Shown one piece after another: positions 33,000-43,327 of a stretch of 64,000 bases of DNA. This DNA comes from Lycorma delicatula. Its lineage: Eukaryota > Arthropoda > Insecta > Hemiptera > Fulgoridae. The notes under the pieces were generated by a model. It made no database searches and had not been told where the DNA came from. It saw only the letters and a list, made by a program, of their open reading frames with translations. The stretch is taken from NCBI RefSeq assembly GCF_047948215.1, contig NC_134455.1:347123842-347187841 (forward strand). Reading direction: 5' to 3'. Each line of letters opens with the position of its first letter. The first letter of the stretch is position 1. A program made the position numbers and the translations under genes.

Positions 33000-33410
33000 C
33001 GGACTGTATAGTCCTAACAACTAAAATTATATAATAGTATAAGATGGGATAAAAAATAATAGATGAAGATTTAAATTGATTTCATTTGTTTATTCATTTC
33101 AATACTTATAATTAATCAATTGCGAATCCCGGAGCCAGTTCAGGTGCTCCTCAGGGCCTATCTCAGGGCCAGAGCTGGCTTCCCTCGCCATTCCCATGTT
33201 GCCGGTGGACCGGCGGCCTAGACACCCGCAGAGCTCGCTTCGGGTGCAATTCATGTTTACTCAGAGGGTTCCGCCCCCTGGACCCCGCACTGTTCGTTAT
33301 TCTCGTGGTTGTAAGTATAATACTGATAATAAAAATTAAAGAATTCAGACTTTTAGAAACCTGAAAAAGAAACTAAATTACAAGACAAAATAATAGTAAC
33401 TTTTTTCTTT
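33000..33410. other. GC-rich island at 33130-33310, no gene called
   Basis: A clearly GC-rich stretch in AT-rich surroundings, between two AT-rich gaps. By composition it resembles the GC-rich 3' regions of the non-LTR elements at 33.4, 39.0 and 55.2 kb, but no sequence match or frame was recognised. Confidence 0.4.
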
Positions 33411-34606
33411 TTTTTTTTGACTCTGCTCCCCTGGGGCGGCCCGACTGGTTGGTATTACGCCACCCAGGAGAGTGCCAGTTATACTCTAATGGGCCTCCCC
33501 ACCTACCGGCTGTATGTCCGGCAAGGCAGGTTGGCCCACCCGTCAGGTCTTTTGAGTCTCATTTGCCCTTCTGTATCGCTACGCCATACCTTGGAAAGTC
33601 GTGACGCATCGATGGGTCTTTTACACTTGTATAGACTATTCTCCCTTGGAGTCCCCAGTGGATCCTTGTGGATCCAGTGGATCCCCAGTGGAACTGACAC
33701 ACCTAAGCATGCCAGCCCTCACCACTGGGGCTATCCACCCTACCCTAATCTATTCACCCAGAAGCCCAGTTTCCTCTCGTCTTCGTTTTTTACTGTTAAG
33801 ATATTCCTGATAGTTCCTTCAATTCTTTTCCAATTGTCCTCACTATGTAGCATGTTATTCGTAATCTCCTCAGGTCTCATCGTTGATAAATTTGTGTCCC
33901 GTCTATTTTGTATCCATCTGATGCATTCCTTGAAGGTATGGTCTGCATCGTCCTCAATGCCGCAGTACATACAGGCCGGCGTTTGTCTTCTCCCAACTCT
34001 GTGAAATAATTAAAATTAAAATTAAAATAGGTAATAATTAAAATTACCGTGGCCCGTAAAGTACTGCTACCAAAAGAAGTCCACCTCCCCGTGTTTCCTA
34101 TTGATCCAACTCTCAAGGTCAGGGATTAGCTGTTTTGTCCTGCTAGCAGGTTCTACCTCTCTCCACCTTTTTTTACACCTAGTTATCAGCCTATGCTTAG
34201 CCTCCTGAGTTTCCAGTCCTTGCGATATCTCTACCCTGTAATGGAACATTAAGTCGATTGGAGGTACTGCTGCCAAAACGCAAAGTGCCTCATAGGAGAC
34301 TGTTCTGTAAGCGGAAACCACTCCCAGCAACAGCCTCCTATGCGTTCTCACAAGTCTATTTTTGTTTTTCTTGATTCGTAATGAAGTCCACCATACAGGC
34401 ACTGCATACAATAAAGATGATACAACTGCCGATGCTGTTACCTTTCTTTTGGACACTCTAGAAGCCTTCTTTGTTGACATGATCATATTTAACCCTTTTA
34501 TCATGTTGTCCGCTTTATTGCATATGCTATTAATATGTTCAGAAAAGGCACAATTTCTCTGAAAGAGAATTCCCAGATATTTTAGGCAGCTTGTCTCCAT
34601 TATTAG
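33411..34606 (-). mobile_element. R1-clade retrotransposon, 3' part
   Basis: Minus orientation: a C-terminal ORF2 portion (33735-34606) followed by a GC-rich 3' untranslated part (33417-33734). The minus-strand 3' end meets a run of A (T on the + strand, 33404-33417), consistent with a poly(A) tail. 5'-truncated, like most such copies. A (TTA)n repeat starts at its truncated 5' side. Confidence 0.8.
33735..34606 (-). pseudogene. R1-type ORF2 C-terminal half
   Basis: A 177-codon open part (34067-34600) reads SCLKYLGILFQRNCAFSEHI, LLYAVPVWW, RTHRRLLLGVVSAYRTVSYE and LCVLAAVPPIDLMFHYRVEI: the thumb-side region after the reverse transcriptase. It continues past an AT-rich insertion of about 40 bp (34003-34045) into FNYFTELGEDKRRPVC-like and MYCGIEDDADHTFKECIRW, the zinc-knuckle, then MRPEEITNNMLHSEDNW and VKNEDER. 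R1-clade ORF2 ends this way. The insertion and a frameshift inactivate it. Confidence 0.85.
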
Positions 34607-34720
34607 TAATAATAATTATTATTATTATTAATTATAGTTAATTATTATTATTAATAATAATAATAATTATTAATACATATTAATTAAGTTATTATTAATT
34701 ATTATTAATAATAGTAACTA
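34604..34720. repeat. (TTA/AAT)n microsatellite
   Basis: Degenerate ATT/AAT repeat in both phases, able to fold on itself. Confidence 0.9.
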
Positions 34721-35699
34721 TGGTAACTAAACTACACGCACCTTTGACGTCAAAAAATTCATAACTGATTTCTTTGCCATGGTAGCAGAAATATAATAAT
34801 GAAGTAAAAGGATTAATCTTTATTTTCCTTAATGAATATTTTTAATTCACAACTTCATCCTCCTTGGGAGTGAAAAAGTAATAAATATTTTTAATATCTT
34901 AACTTTCAAGGAAGCTAGAGCCGCGGTCGATGGCTTAAAACCTTTCCTGGGATGTACATAAATATCGAATACCCCGTTTGAATTTTGAAAATAGGAAGAT
35001 CGGTTGCGAAAATACAAGAGCATTTCCGAATACCCGTGATCTGTTAGATCGAGAGTTTACCTAATGTATGCAAAGGTTAGCCTTCAACCTACTAACAAAT
35101 ACTTCGTTTGAATTTTGAAAACTGGATTGTTTGCAGAGATATTATAAGAAAACCTCATTGCACCTCCCAAAACAATGCCCCAGGGGTACCCCGTTAATTA
35201 CCAGCAGATGGTGCTGATTGTTCTAGCCTCACACGAGATGCTCTCATACCTCACCACTCTACCCTCATACGCAGTTCTCACGGGAAGCCCATAATTATTA
35301 AACATTTTTTTTAAAATTTTATTTAATATTATTTTATTTAACGTAAATTTAATTATATAATTTTTGTAATATTATTCATTCGATTGATTCCAAATCATTC
35401 AGTTCAAATAACATTCATATTATCTAACAGCCCACTATATATAGATAGGAAGAAAACTGCATAGGTTAAAAAATTCATATCTGTTTAAATCCACAATTAA
35501 AGGATATATTTTGTTATTATTTTTTATAATGTGCTTACACAGTGATAGAGGTTTACAGTTCACAATTCATTAATTCAGTTTACTAAAGTTTGTGTCAACA
35601 TACTACGTATGCACGCATTGAAGGATGATCATTTTAATGTTGTTTTCTTAATGGTTTTTCGAGTTGAAATATATTTAAAAACTTTCTCAGTTATGCCAA
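34721..35699. other. No gene seen
   Basis: 34900-35290 is less AT-rich and contains a direct duplicate of CGTTTGAATTTTGAAAA (about 34976 and 35106), so it is probably an unclassified repeat. The rest is AT-rich. Confidence 0.45.
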
Positions 35700-35826
35700 G
35701 AAACGGGGTAAAAATTTGGTTACGATTAATTGAGTCGTTTTTTGTTTATCTCGAACAAACAAAAACCATCTTCTAACCACCATCTTCTAAAAACCTTCTA
35801 AAAACCATCTTTATATAATAGTATAG
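35700..35826 (-). mobile_element. Helitron-like 5' end, second copy
   Basis: On the minus strand starts TCTATACTATTATATAAAGA as at 1666, then a small tandem expansion of AGATGGTTTTTAGA-type words, then TTTTTGTTTGTTCGAGATAA as in copy 1. Downstream extent unknown. Confidence 0.45.
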
Positions 35827-36069
35827 ATTTATTTACGAAATAAATTCATATGGATTATTACGCACTGAAGCACACCGATCGATAACACATTCTATATCAA
35901 TTTTCATGTCGTTATGAATGTGCATTATAGCAAGTGACGTCAGCCTCTCTTAATTAATTATTAAGAAAAAAGATATATTCACGTTAATTACAGAGTAGCA
36001 ACTTCCAACTGGTTATTTTGACAGTACAGTATTGATAAAATGTTCCAGTTATTTTCAACTGGGTTTTAA

Positions 36070-36165
36070 AAACGCAAGGCCTTTGGGCCTTTTGGAGGCG
36101 GGTTCAACCGTTCAACCAGGGGCGGGTCCAGGGAGAGCCATGGGGGTCATGACCCCCCCACGACC
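36070..36165 (+). mobile_element. hAT-like terminal sequence (candidate)
   Basis: CCAGGGGCGGGTCCAGGGAG is of the form of many insect hAT ends, and is followed by the palindrome GGGGGTCATGACCCCC. A diverged relative is at 32665. No second end or target duplication found. Confidence 0.35.
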
Positions 36166-36279
36166 AGCGCCTAGTTGAATATGTATAATCGACTTTAAGG
36201 AGAGAAAGTTAGACAGCAATCAACTCTTCTACATTCTGTTTATTCTGGCTGACACTCTGTAATTGTTAAAGACAGATGA

Positions 36280-36390
36280 TAATGAAATTAAGTTTTTGTA
36301 GCGTGTGAAAATGCCATACCTAACTGGAATAGGAACTCAGAACCTGTTGATGAGAACCAGAGAACTATAAATCCACCACGGGAATCGGCT
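36280..36390 (-). repeat. SINE-A remnant
   Basis: TGTAGCGTGTGAAAATGCCA, ATACC, then a decayed box B region and CCACGGG match the order of the SINE-A copies at 5781 and 47806. Strongly diverged in the tRNA-like half. Confidence 0.55.
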
Positions 36391-36486
36391 AAAATAGAAT
36401 TAAACTATTTTCTTTTACGAAAACAATATTACTCTATCAATGAATTTTTTTTGTGAAACCTGATTTCCTGCATGTCGTGTAACAAC

Positions 36487-37388
36487 GGTGTGACTATTAA
36501 ATAACGAAATTAATGCTGCCAGAAGAACTGCGCATGCGCCAAATTCGTACGACCGACAGCTGTGTAGCGTGAAGCCTTCTCTTTCGATTGTTGCCACTCC
36601 AGTTTCTGTAGCCATATTAGTCTGGCCGTGGCCTTCGTTTGAATAATTCTTTTTTTTTTTGCTTTGCCGAAAAAATGATAAGCGTTTTATTAGAGGAAAG
36701 AATTGTCGTGAAATTTGATATGAAACTTGGAAAAACCGCTACTGAAACTTATCTTTTATTAAAAAACGTATATGGCAATGGATGTTTATCACGTGCGCGA
36801 ATTTTTGAGTGTTTTAAACGTTTCCATGTTGACCGAGAAGACATTGAAAGTGATGATCAAAATTCAAAGTGATGATGATTGTTTTTTGATATTCATGGGA
36901 TTATGTACCTTCACTGGGTTTCTGAAGGTCAACCTATTAATCAACATTAGTTGAGGTCCTTGCTCAACTCCGTGAAAAAATAAGAAAAAACCCGAATTGT
37001 GGAAGAACAAATAACGGGTTCTTCACCAGGACAACGTACCGGCTCACACTGCATTGTCTGTCAAGACGTTTCTAGCTAAGTATAACATCCCAGTGTTAGA
37101 CCTTCCGCCTTATTCGTCTGACCTGGCACCATCTGACTTTTATCTGTTTCCCCAAGGTCAAATCTGCATTAAAAGAAATGATATTTCAGACCGTTAAAGC
37201 TGTAAAAGAAAAAGCGGCATGCGTCATGAAAGAGCTCACAGAACAAGACTTCCAGCACTGTTTCGAAGAATAGAAAATTCGCATGGAGTGTTGTAGGGGG
37301 TGTATATTGAAGGGGATAATAACTAAATATGTATAAATTTAAAATGAAATATTTCACAGCATTAGTTTCGTTATTTAATAGCCACACC
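36487..37388 (+). mobile_element. Mariner-like element with internal deletion
   Basis: Ends GGTGTGACTATTAAATAACG and the complement GGTGTGGCTATTAAATAACG pair well for about 30 bp, with TA close outside both. Length about 0.9 kb against about 1.3 kb for a complete mariner. Confidence 0.87.
36674..37273 (+). pseudogene. Mariner transposase, internally deleted
   Basis: ATG at 36675 opens ISVLLEERIVVKFDMKLGKT, ATETYLLLKNVYGNGCLSRA and FECFKRFHVDREDIESDDQN: the first helix-turn-helix and linker. The frame then jumps, across a deletion of roughly 100 codons, to FFDIHGIMYLHWVPEGQTIN and, after a frameshift, VLHQDNVPAHTA (second catalytic Asp) and PYSSDLAPSDFYLFPKV (third). It ends ELTEQDFQHCFEE. 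The second helix-turn-helix and the first catalytic Asp are lost with the deletion. Confidence 0.87.
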
Positions 37389-37902
37389 TTGTAAATGTGT
37401 GATCAAAATAACTTTAAATTACGGCGTCTGAATTGTGATTTAGGAGTATCAAGCAATTTTTTTTTATATTTAATGTATTTCTTAACGTAATTCGTATATT
37501 TAAATAATTAATGGACTTAAAATCACATTTATTTTTTTATTGTATAATTTTTTTAATGTTGATAATTTATCTTATAAAGAGATGATTTATATAATGTACA
37601 GTGAGATGCCGATTTTCCGGATATCCAACAACCCGAACCGCTTACATTCCCTTTAGGCAATTTTAAATAATTAATTTCGGTAATTATTTAGTTGAGGTGC
37701 CTCACCCCGAAATCACAAAAAAAGCATTTCAAATTCTTTCAGAATTAATATTTATTCTTTTAATGATGGATTTTGGGTGTCGGATAATAGAAAATTAGTA
37801 AAAATCTACTTAGTGATACAAATAACACAATAAAAATAAAAATAGATACCTATTTCATAGTGAAAGATTATATTTAAAGACATAAACAATTAATTTAAAC
37901 AG

Positions 37903-38829
37903 TTAATCTGAATCAGATTGCGATGATACTTCTGTAGAATCATCACACACGCGATTTGCCGAATCAATGTGTATCTCGCTTATAATTTTCCACAAATAGT
38001 GAAATCGTGTTTTATAATCACAACACTTCCTTTTAAATTCGGTCATATGTCCGTGGAAATGGCGTTTGGAATTTCCATAACGCGGCACATTATTTCTTAC
38101 TTCCCTCCATTGACGTTCGATTGTCTGCGTATGTGCTCCAGTGTCCTGATCTATAAAATTGTATGTATGATTTACATTTAAGTGTTGGAAGCCGCCTGTT
38201 TGTAAACAATCATAAGATTTCCAACAGTCACTAATAATTGTAGTGCCTGAGTGCATATAGTCCTTTACAATGCGGAGCAAAGTTTCCTTATCACGTGTTG
38301 GTACTGGTACTGTGAAAACTTCTTTTGTGTCTGGTTGTATTCCACCAAATATCCAATTTCCATTTATAATTCTGCCCCGATTATATTTTCGTTTATCGAT
38401 TTTGGCTTCATCGATTTCTACAACTTTGCCTACTCCTCCAACCGTTTTGGAATTAGTACACAAATATTCAAAACAAATTTCCCAAAAATAATTGCTCCAA
38501 TCTGCCACAGTACTAGTCGATAAATTTAGCTCACTACACAACATATCATGCCGAGATGGCTTTATTATACACCATATTATGGAGTAACGTAAAATAACAG
38601 GTAATTCTAACCTAGCGGTGGCTAACCATGTATCGGCGTATTGCGAAATGGCTACGTTACACTCTTTACTTTAATATTTCTTATGTTTATTAAGTACACG
38701 AAGGCGTTTTCTACAACGGAAAATGTGTCGATCTTCATTCAGCTTCATTTCGTTATTGCACAATGGACATTGTCTGTGTTTCGGCAAAATGCTATGATTG
38801 TAAAAAAATTCATGACATGTAAAATGATT
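37903..38829 (-). pseudogene. Merlin/IS1595-type transposase, one in-frame stop
   Basis: A single minus-strand frame of about 310 codons with one stop. N-terminal zinc-ribbon half: PKHRQCPLCNNEMKLNEDRH with FRCRKRL. Middle: DTWLATARLELPVILRYS and SELNLSTSTVADWSNYFWEI (helix-turn-helix-like). Catalytic part: VVEIDEAKIDKRKYNRGR (first Asp), TTIISDCWKSY (second Asp), HTQTIERQWREVRNNVPRYG (Glu). C-terminal tail is acidic and Ser-rich. This is the ISXO2-like domain used by the eukaryotic Merlin superfamily. The stop (TAA) lies between LNKHKKY and SKECNVAISQ, upstream of the catalytic core; an ATG at 38544 opens the remaining 213 codons. No upstream ATG or TIR was found. Confidence 0.87.
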
Positions 38830-38944
38830 TCATCGGTTATTTAGCGGCGGTTATAAATTTTAAGTTTTATTTATGGACGGATTTGGTAATTTGCGTTCTT
38901 ATCCGTATAAGGTGTAATTTATATACTGGTTCTTACTGTGAGAG

Positions 38945-40060
38945 ACTAAGCTTTTGAGCCTAGTAATCCCGGCGTGATTCCCCTTCAGTCCATCCGCTGA
39001 AGTCCTTTCAGTACCAGCACCTATGGGCTAGCAGGAGTGCCCCTAACGGAGCCCTAGTTATTTGAAGGGGGAAATGCGCCCCGTTCTCCGGAGGGAGTCG
39101 CATATGCTGACTAAATGAAATTGTGGTCTCTTCGTGGGACGGTGTAGGGTTTTGTCTAACTTTTTAAAGTTTTAACAAAATTTAATTGCGAAAACGGTCA
39201 CTTTCGCAACCGGAATTTTCGCACGGTTTCCATTTATAGGTTACGCGATATAGAGGCTCCTAAGCCTGGTTTGTCATTTTTGACTCTCGTATCGCCTGTT
39301 CACGGTGAAACGTTCATGAGGCCGTTTTCTTATACCCTGTGGAGTACGGTCCTTTCGGCAGATGTCCCAGAGATGGCCGTGTTCGGACACGGCCCCTCTC
39401 CTGAACAGTCTGCGTGCCTACACCACCCCCACCTACGCTGTGTAGTCCCGCATCGTAGCGAAGAGTGACGTTTCTGACGAACCACGGTGCTCCAAATATC
39501 GTCCGCAACTCTATGTTTTAGACGCCTTCTAATTTCTTTTGAAGCGTGGAGTTCAACAAAGCTCCCCATGCCGGGTAAGCATATGTTAGAATCGGCAGGA
39601 CGTATAGCCGAAAAATGAGCAATTTGGTCGCCAGTGGATATGGGCTGGCACTGTCCAGTACTGGGTATAGTGAGGCCCTGACGGCCTTTGTCCTTCGGGT
39701 CACATATTTAACATGTTCTCCTAAGGTAAGCCGTTTATCCAGGACTACTCCCAGGTACTTGACTGGGGATTTTCTCTCCTGAGATTTTCAGCTGCCCGGC
39801 TGGAGCACGTGTCTTATATGTGATTTTTCACCGTTGATTTTGATTCTCCACATATCCAGCCACGGCTCTACTACATCCAATTGCCGTTTCGATCGCGTAA
39901 TCTACACTTCCGGATTCATAATAATATGCCGTGTGTCGTCTGCGTATAGAGCTGTTTTGACTCCTTCCGACAGCGGCATATCGTTGACGTAGCCGTGTAC
40001 AAGAACACCGAAAGCACTGCTCCTTGGGGGACTCCAGCGGTTACGTCTCTGGTGGAGGAG
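38945..40060 (-). mobile_element. Jockey-clade retrotransposon 3' part
   Basis: Minus orientation. GC-rich 3' untranslated part at 38945-39265, coding relic at 39270-40060. 5'-truncated within the reverse transcriptase. Confidence 0.82.
39270..40060 (-). pseudogene. Jockey-type reverse transcriptase relic
   Basis: From the high-coordinate end: TAGVPQGAVLS, then in another frame VLVHGYVNDMPL and TALYADDTRHIIMNP with the catalytic YADD box, then after a gap SPVKYLGVVLDKRLT-like and MTRRTKAVRASLYPVLDSAS (39703), LYVLPILTYAYPAWGALLNS, and APWFVRNVTLRYDAGL near the end. These are consecutive Jockey-clade landmarks. At least three frameshifts. The Cys/His C-terminal knuckle is absent, as usual for Jockey proper. 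Confidence 0.86.
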
Positions 40061-41006
40061 ATAAAACGCTATTTAAATTTGATTCAACAGAAAATATGTT
40101 TTTATCTTTTTTTTAACTGGTTTTTTATCTACCATTTTAAAATTCATGCAGCATAAATCATTTGTAAATTTAGCTTTATGTTAAATGATTGTGTGCGTGA
40201 ATTGTTCAAGCATGAACTATGATTTAATGATGTAATGACTTGCATCCACAAACGTCACACGAAAAAACTCATGGATATTTTTCTTTCGCTACGGACTGAC
40301 TGGTTGGAGTGACTAAAAAATACCATTTTACACAGATTCTTTGTTTAAAACGATTATGTGATGTTGCAACTCATAAAGTAAGATCAACATAAAAGTACGT
40401 ATAGTTTTGTCTTTTTTTAAGAATGAATGTTTTTTAAAGGTATGTTTTGATTATTGACTGTCTAAGTTTTATTTTATTGAACTAACCTGTAATTTATTTG
40501 ATTTTTCTAATTTTTAAAAACAATATTTTTTTATAACACACGTTACTTTTCTTAATTTCTCTTCAATACTATTTCTGTAAGTTTTTAATACAGTAAAACT
40601 GTAAGATAGTAAATTTTAATTTCGTTCAGATAATTTTTATAAATTCTAATTCATTTATTTATCAAATTTCTACTCAACGGATTTTTTGTAATGAATTTTT
40701 TTATCTGATATTTATTGCATTGTACGTATTGTATGTTGTGAATATTTATTTAATTTTACTGAAATACATTAATAAAATTATACACGTATTTTAGCTTTTT
40801 TATTAAATGTACGATACCCATTAAACATTAGAATGATATGTCCAGTACGAATGCCAAACATTTTATAATTTCCCGGATTTCAGATTGCCGGCTTCGACCT
40901 TGGAAAGGTCACTTTGGACAACCGACAACAAGATTGAGGAGTTCCACTGTATTAGAAGCAAAGATATATTTATTTAAATATAATAAATAAATATATGAAT
41001 GCATAG
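40061..41006. other. AT-rich DNA, no gene seen
   Basis: Nothing recognised apart from the CAGTG-type end at 40860-40949. Confidence 0.5.
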
Positions 41007-41683
41007 AAATTATAATGAAATTGTAAACCGTACGGTAAGAGTCTCGCAGATATCATTTGTTCCGTTCAGAAAACAAACATTTTGTAATATAAATAAAACC
41101 GTATTGAACAAAACGATACTGATATGAAAAAAAGACACTACATTTCTATTATCAGTTATTAATTTAGAACTTTCTTTAAAAAAAATACATGTTAAATATA
41201 TGTAATAGACAATAATAGATAATTAACAATGTTTAAGCAAAATATAATAAGCAAAAAATAGAAAAATTTGTTACAAAACTCTTACTGGCCCGATTTCATT
41301 TATTAAACGACGAATAATCATTAGAATTGTATTATTTTTGTAAATGTTATATGTATTACATATAGATGAGATCGGGCCGGTAAGAGTTTTGTAACAATTT
41401 TTTCTATTTTTTTCTTATTATGTGGAACGCTTAAACATTATTTATTATCTATTACTATATATATCTATTGTCTATTACATATATTTAACATGTATTTAAT
41501 TTAAACAAAATTCTAAATTATTAACAGATTTTGATTATAGAAATGTAGTGTCTTAACTTTTCTGATATCGGTATCATTTTGTTAAAAACTGTTTTATTTT
41601 ATTATACAAATTTTTATTTTTTGAGCTGAAGAATGATATCTGCAAGACGCTTACGGTACGGTTTACAATTTAATTGTAATTTT
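41007..41683. mobile_element. Foldback element, about 290-bp arms
   Basis: Left arm 41007-41300 and right arm 41363-41683 are reverse complements over their whole length with scattered changes. Matching landmarks on the left arm are TTGTAAACCGTACGGTAAGA, GCAGATATCATT, ATGTAGTGTC-complement, TAGACAATAATAGATAAT and TTGTTACAAAACTCTTACTG with GGCCCGAT. The loop is about 60 bp. No coding frame. Transcription across it would give one long hairpin RNA. Confidence 0.9.
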
Positions 41684-42644
41684 TTGGATATCATTGCGTT
41701 TTGTTAGATTATTCTTTTATTTTATTTTTTTATTAATTACTGATGTTAACCTTATGAATTTATTATTAAAATTTATTGCCTTTCTAGAACCAACAAATAT
41801 ACTTTTTTTTTAATTTCTCGGCCAATTTTTTTTGTTGATAGGTCATATCATTCACTTGTACCATATTTTTATTTTTTTAATAAATCTATTTAATGACCTT
41901 TACGAATCGAAGATCCTTAATGTAATATTGCTCTTATTACTTTGTAAATGTAACCCTCAATTTTCATCGTATCCGTGGATACACTTTTCATATTATTATT
42001 ACATGATTTTTTTTTTTAATCTATTAGTTCAAATAGTTGCAATTGAAGAATAACAATTTTACCGATCGAATTTATTTTTGTTTTATGTAACAAATCTTTG
42101 TTACACTTTCCTACTGTTCGTGTTTTTAGTGTTTTATTAGCAGTTATACTCTTGTAAATTAATACTTTTATTTTTTATTTTTTTAATTAAATGTTGGGAA
42201 TTAAAAAACGTATTTCATCTTCAGTACTTTCATTTACATAAAAACATTTAGTATTTAAACAAGCTGTAGTATATTTTCTTTTAAATTTTTGTACGCTACC
42301 TAGTACTAACAAGTACTGCTACTTAGTGACGCGATTCGTAAACCCACCTTTCTGAGGAAAAGTGATATATTCATGACCCGCAGTTCATTAAATAGAAGAA
42401 AAACGTTTAACAAAATTTAAGGTTTTTTAAAGTATTCTTCATTACAAATCTAATTGAACTGAAATATAATGTTTTCATGCTTAGTTTTTATTTTTTTTCC
42501 TATTTTCATTTCACTTTTAGATTAGGTCATGTTAAGAATTGTAATCATAATTCGTTGACTTCGCTGTGCTATCCAGTTCTGCGGATTCTTACCGGCAAAG
42601 TTCTAACGAACTTCTTGATTTTATTTGTGTTATAATAAACATAA
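41684..42644. other. AT-rich DNA, no gene seen
   Basis: No recognised frame or repeat. A 73-codon frame at 41832-42053 is Leu/Phe/Tyr-rich without resemblance to a family. Confidence 0.5.
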
Positions 42645-42925
42645 CAACCCATCGGGTTGGTTTAGGGGATAATTCGTCGTGGCAAAACAATTGTTTAACA
42701 GCTGATTTTCAAAGTCTAAGGTTCTGAGGTTGAAATTCTAGTAAGGGTAATTTTCATTTATACGGATTTGAACACTAGACAGTAGATGGTAGTAGTATGC
42801 TTTGGTAATTGGGGTTTAATTAACCACACATCACAGGAATGGTTGGTTTAATTCTGTACAATTCACCTCATTTACATGTCCTACTTACCTTCCTCATCGC
42901 TTTGGGCGGTAGGGGGATTGGTTGC
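42645..42925 (+). repeat. SINE-B copy
   Basis: Plus strand: AACCCATCGGGTTGGTTTAG head, CAGCTGATTTTCAAAGTCTA, box B-like GGTTGAAATTCTAG, then body words TACGGATTTGAACACTAGAC, TTAACCACACATC and ACTTACCTTCCTCATC. More diverged than the other copies. Confidence 0.75.
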
Positions 42926-42969
42926 TGTACACTAGTTAACAGATTGCAACGTGCACATTAGGAAAATAT

Positions 42970-42970
42970 G

Positions 42971-43008
<38 letters not shown>
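42970..43008. repeat. (AAT)n microsatellite
   Basis: About ten AAT units. Confidence 0.95.
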
Positions 43009-43010
<2 letters not shown>

Positions 43011-43288
43011 TATGCATATTAAATAGAAGAAAAAGAAATAATGTTTACTCATTTATAAATCATAGTTTTCAGGCAGGCAAACTTATTAAATTTAATTTTT
43101 TTACAAGTGACTGATGTCATGTATTATTTCAGTTTCTGAACTTGAAAATATATTTAAATTTGTTTAAATCTCGTCACGCTGCAATAGAAGACATCAACCT
43201 AAATTTGTCGATTTAGTGACAAAAGAAAATTTTTAATGGATTCATAGCAGTATTTAGGATAAATATGAGAAACAACCTGGGCAAAGCC

Positions 43289-43327
43289 GGCTTGCTCACC
43301 TATATATATATATATATAGGTGAGCAA
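43289..43327. repeat. Palindrome of transposon-end sequence around (TA)n
   Basis: GGCTTGCTCACC, then a pure TA tract, then GGTGAGCAAGG. The right half is the end of the element that follows; the left half is the same end inverted. Confidence 0.88.

Larger units (their letters stand above)
37599..40949. mobile_element. Possible pogo/Tigger-like frame (CAGTG ends, TA flanks)
   Basis: Left end after TA: CAGTGAGATGCCGATTTTCC followed by GGATATCCAACAACCCGAA. Right end, complementary strand after TA: CAGTGGAACTCCTCAATCTT, with CAATCTGAAATCCGGGAAAT further in. CAGTG with TCCGG words and TA duplication is typical of pogo/Tigger ends. The two ends match only over their tips and some subterminal words, and the DNA between belongs to other elements. 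They may be unrelated solo ends. Confidence 0.35.

Noticed and set aside
33417..34004. 195-codon plus-strand open frame
   Set aside because: Lies antisense to the R1-type 3' region and ORF2 relic, whose minus-strand reading has recognisable motifs.
36639..36872. Host gene with a short helix-turn-helix protein
   Set aside because: It is the N-terminus of the mariner transposase between the TIRs at 36487 and 37388.
38251..38523. Two plus-strand open frames
   Set aside because: Antisense shadows of the Merlin/IS1595-type transposase.
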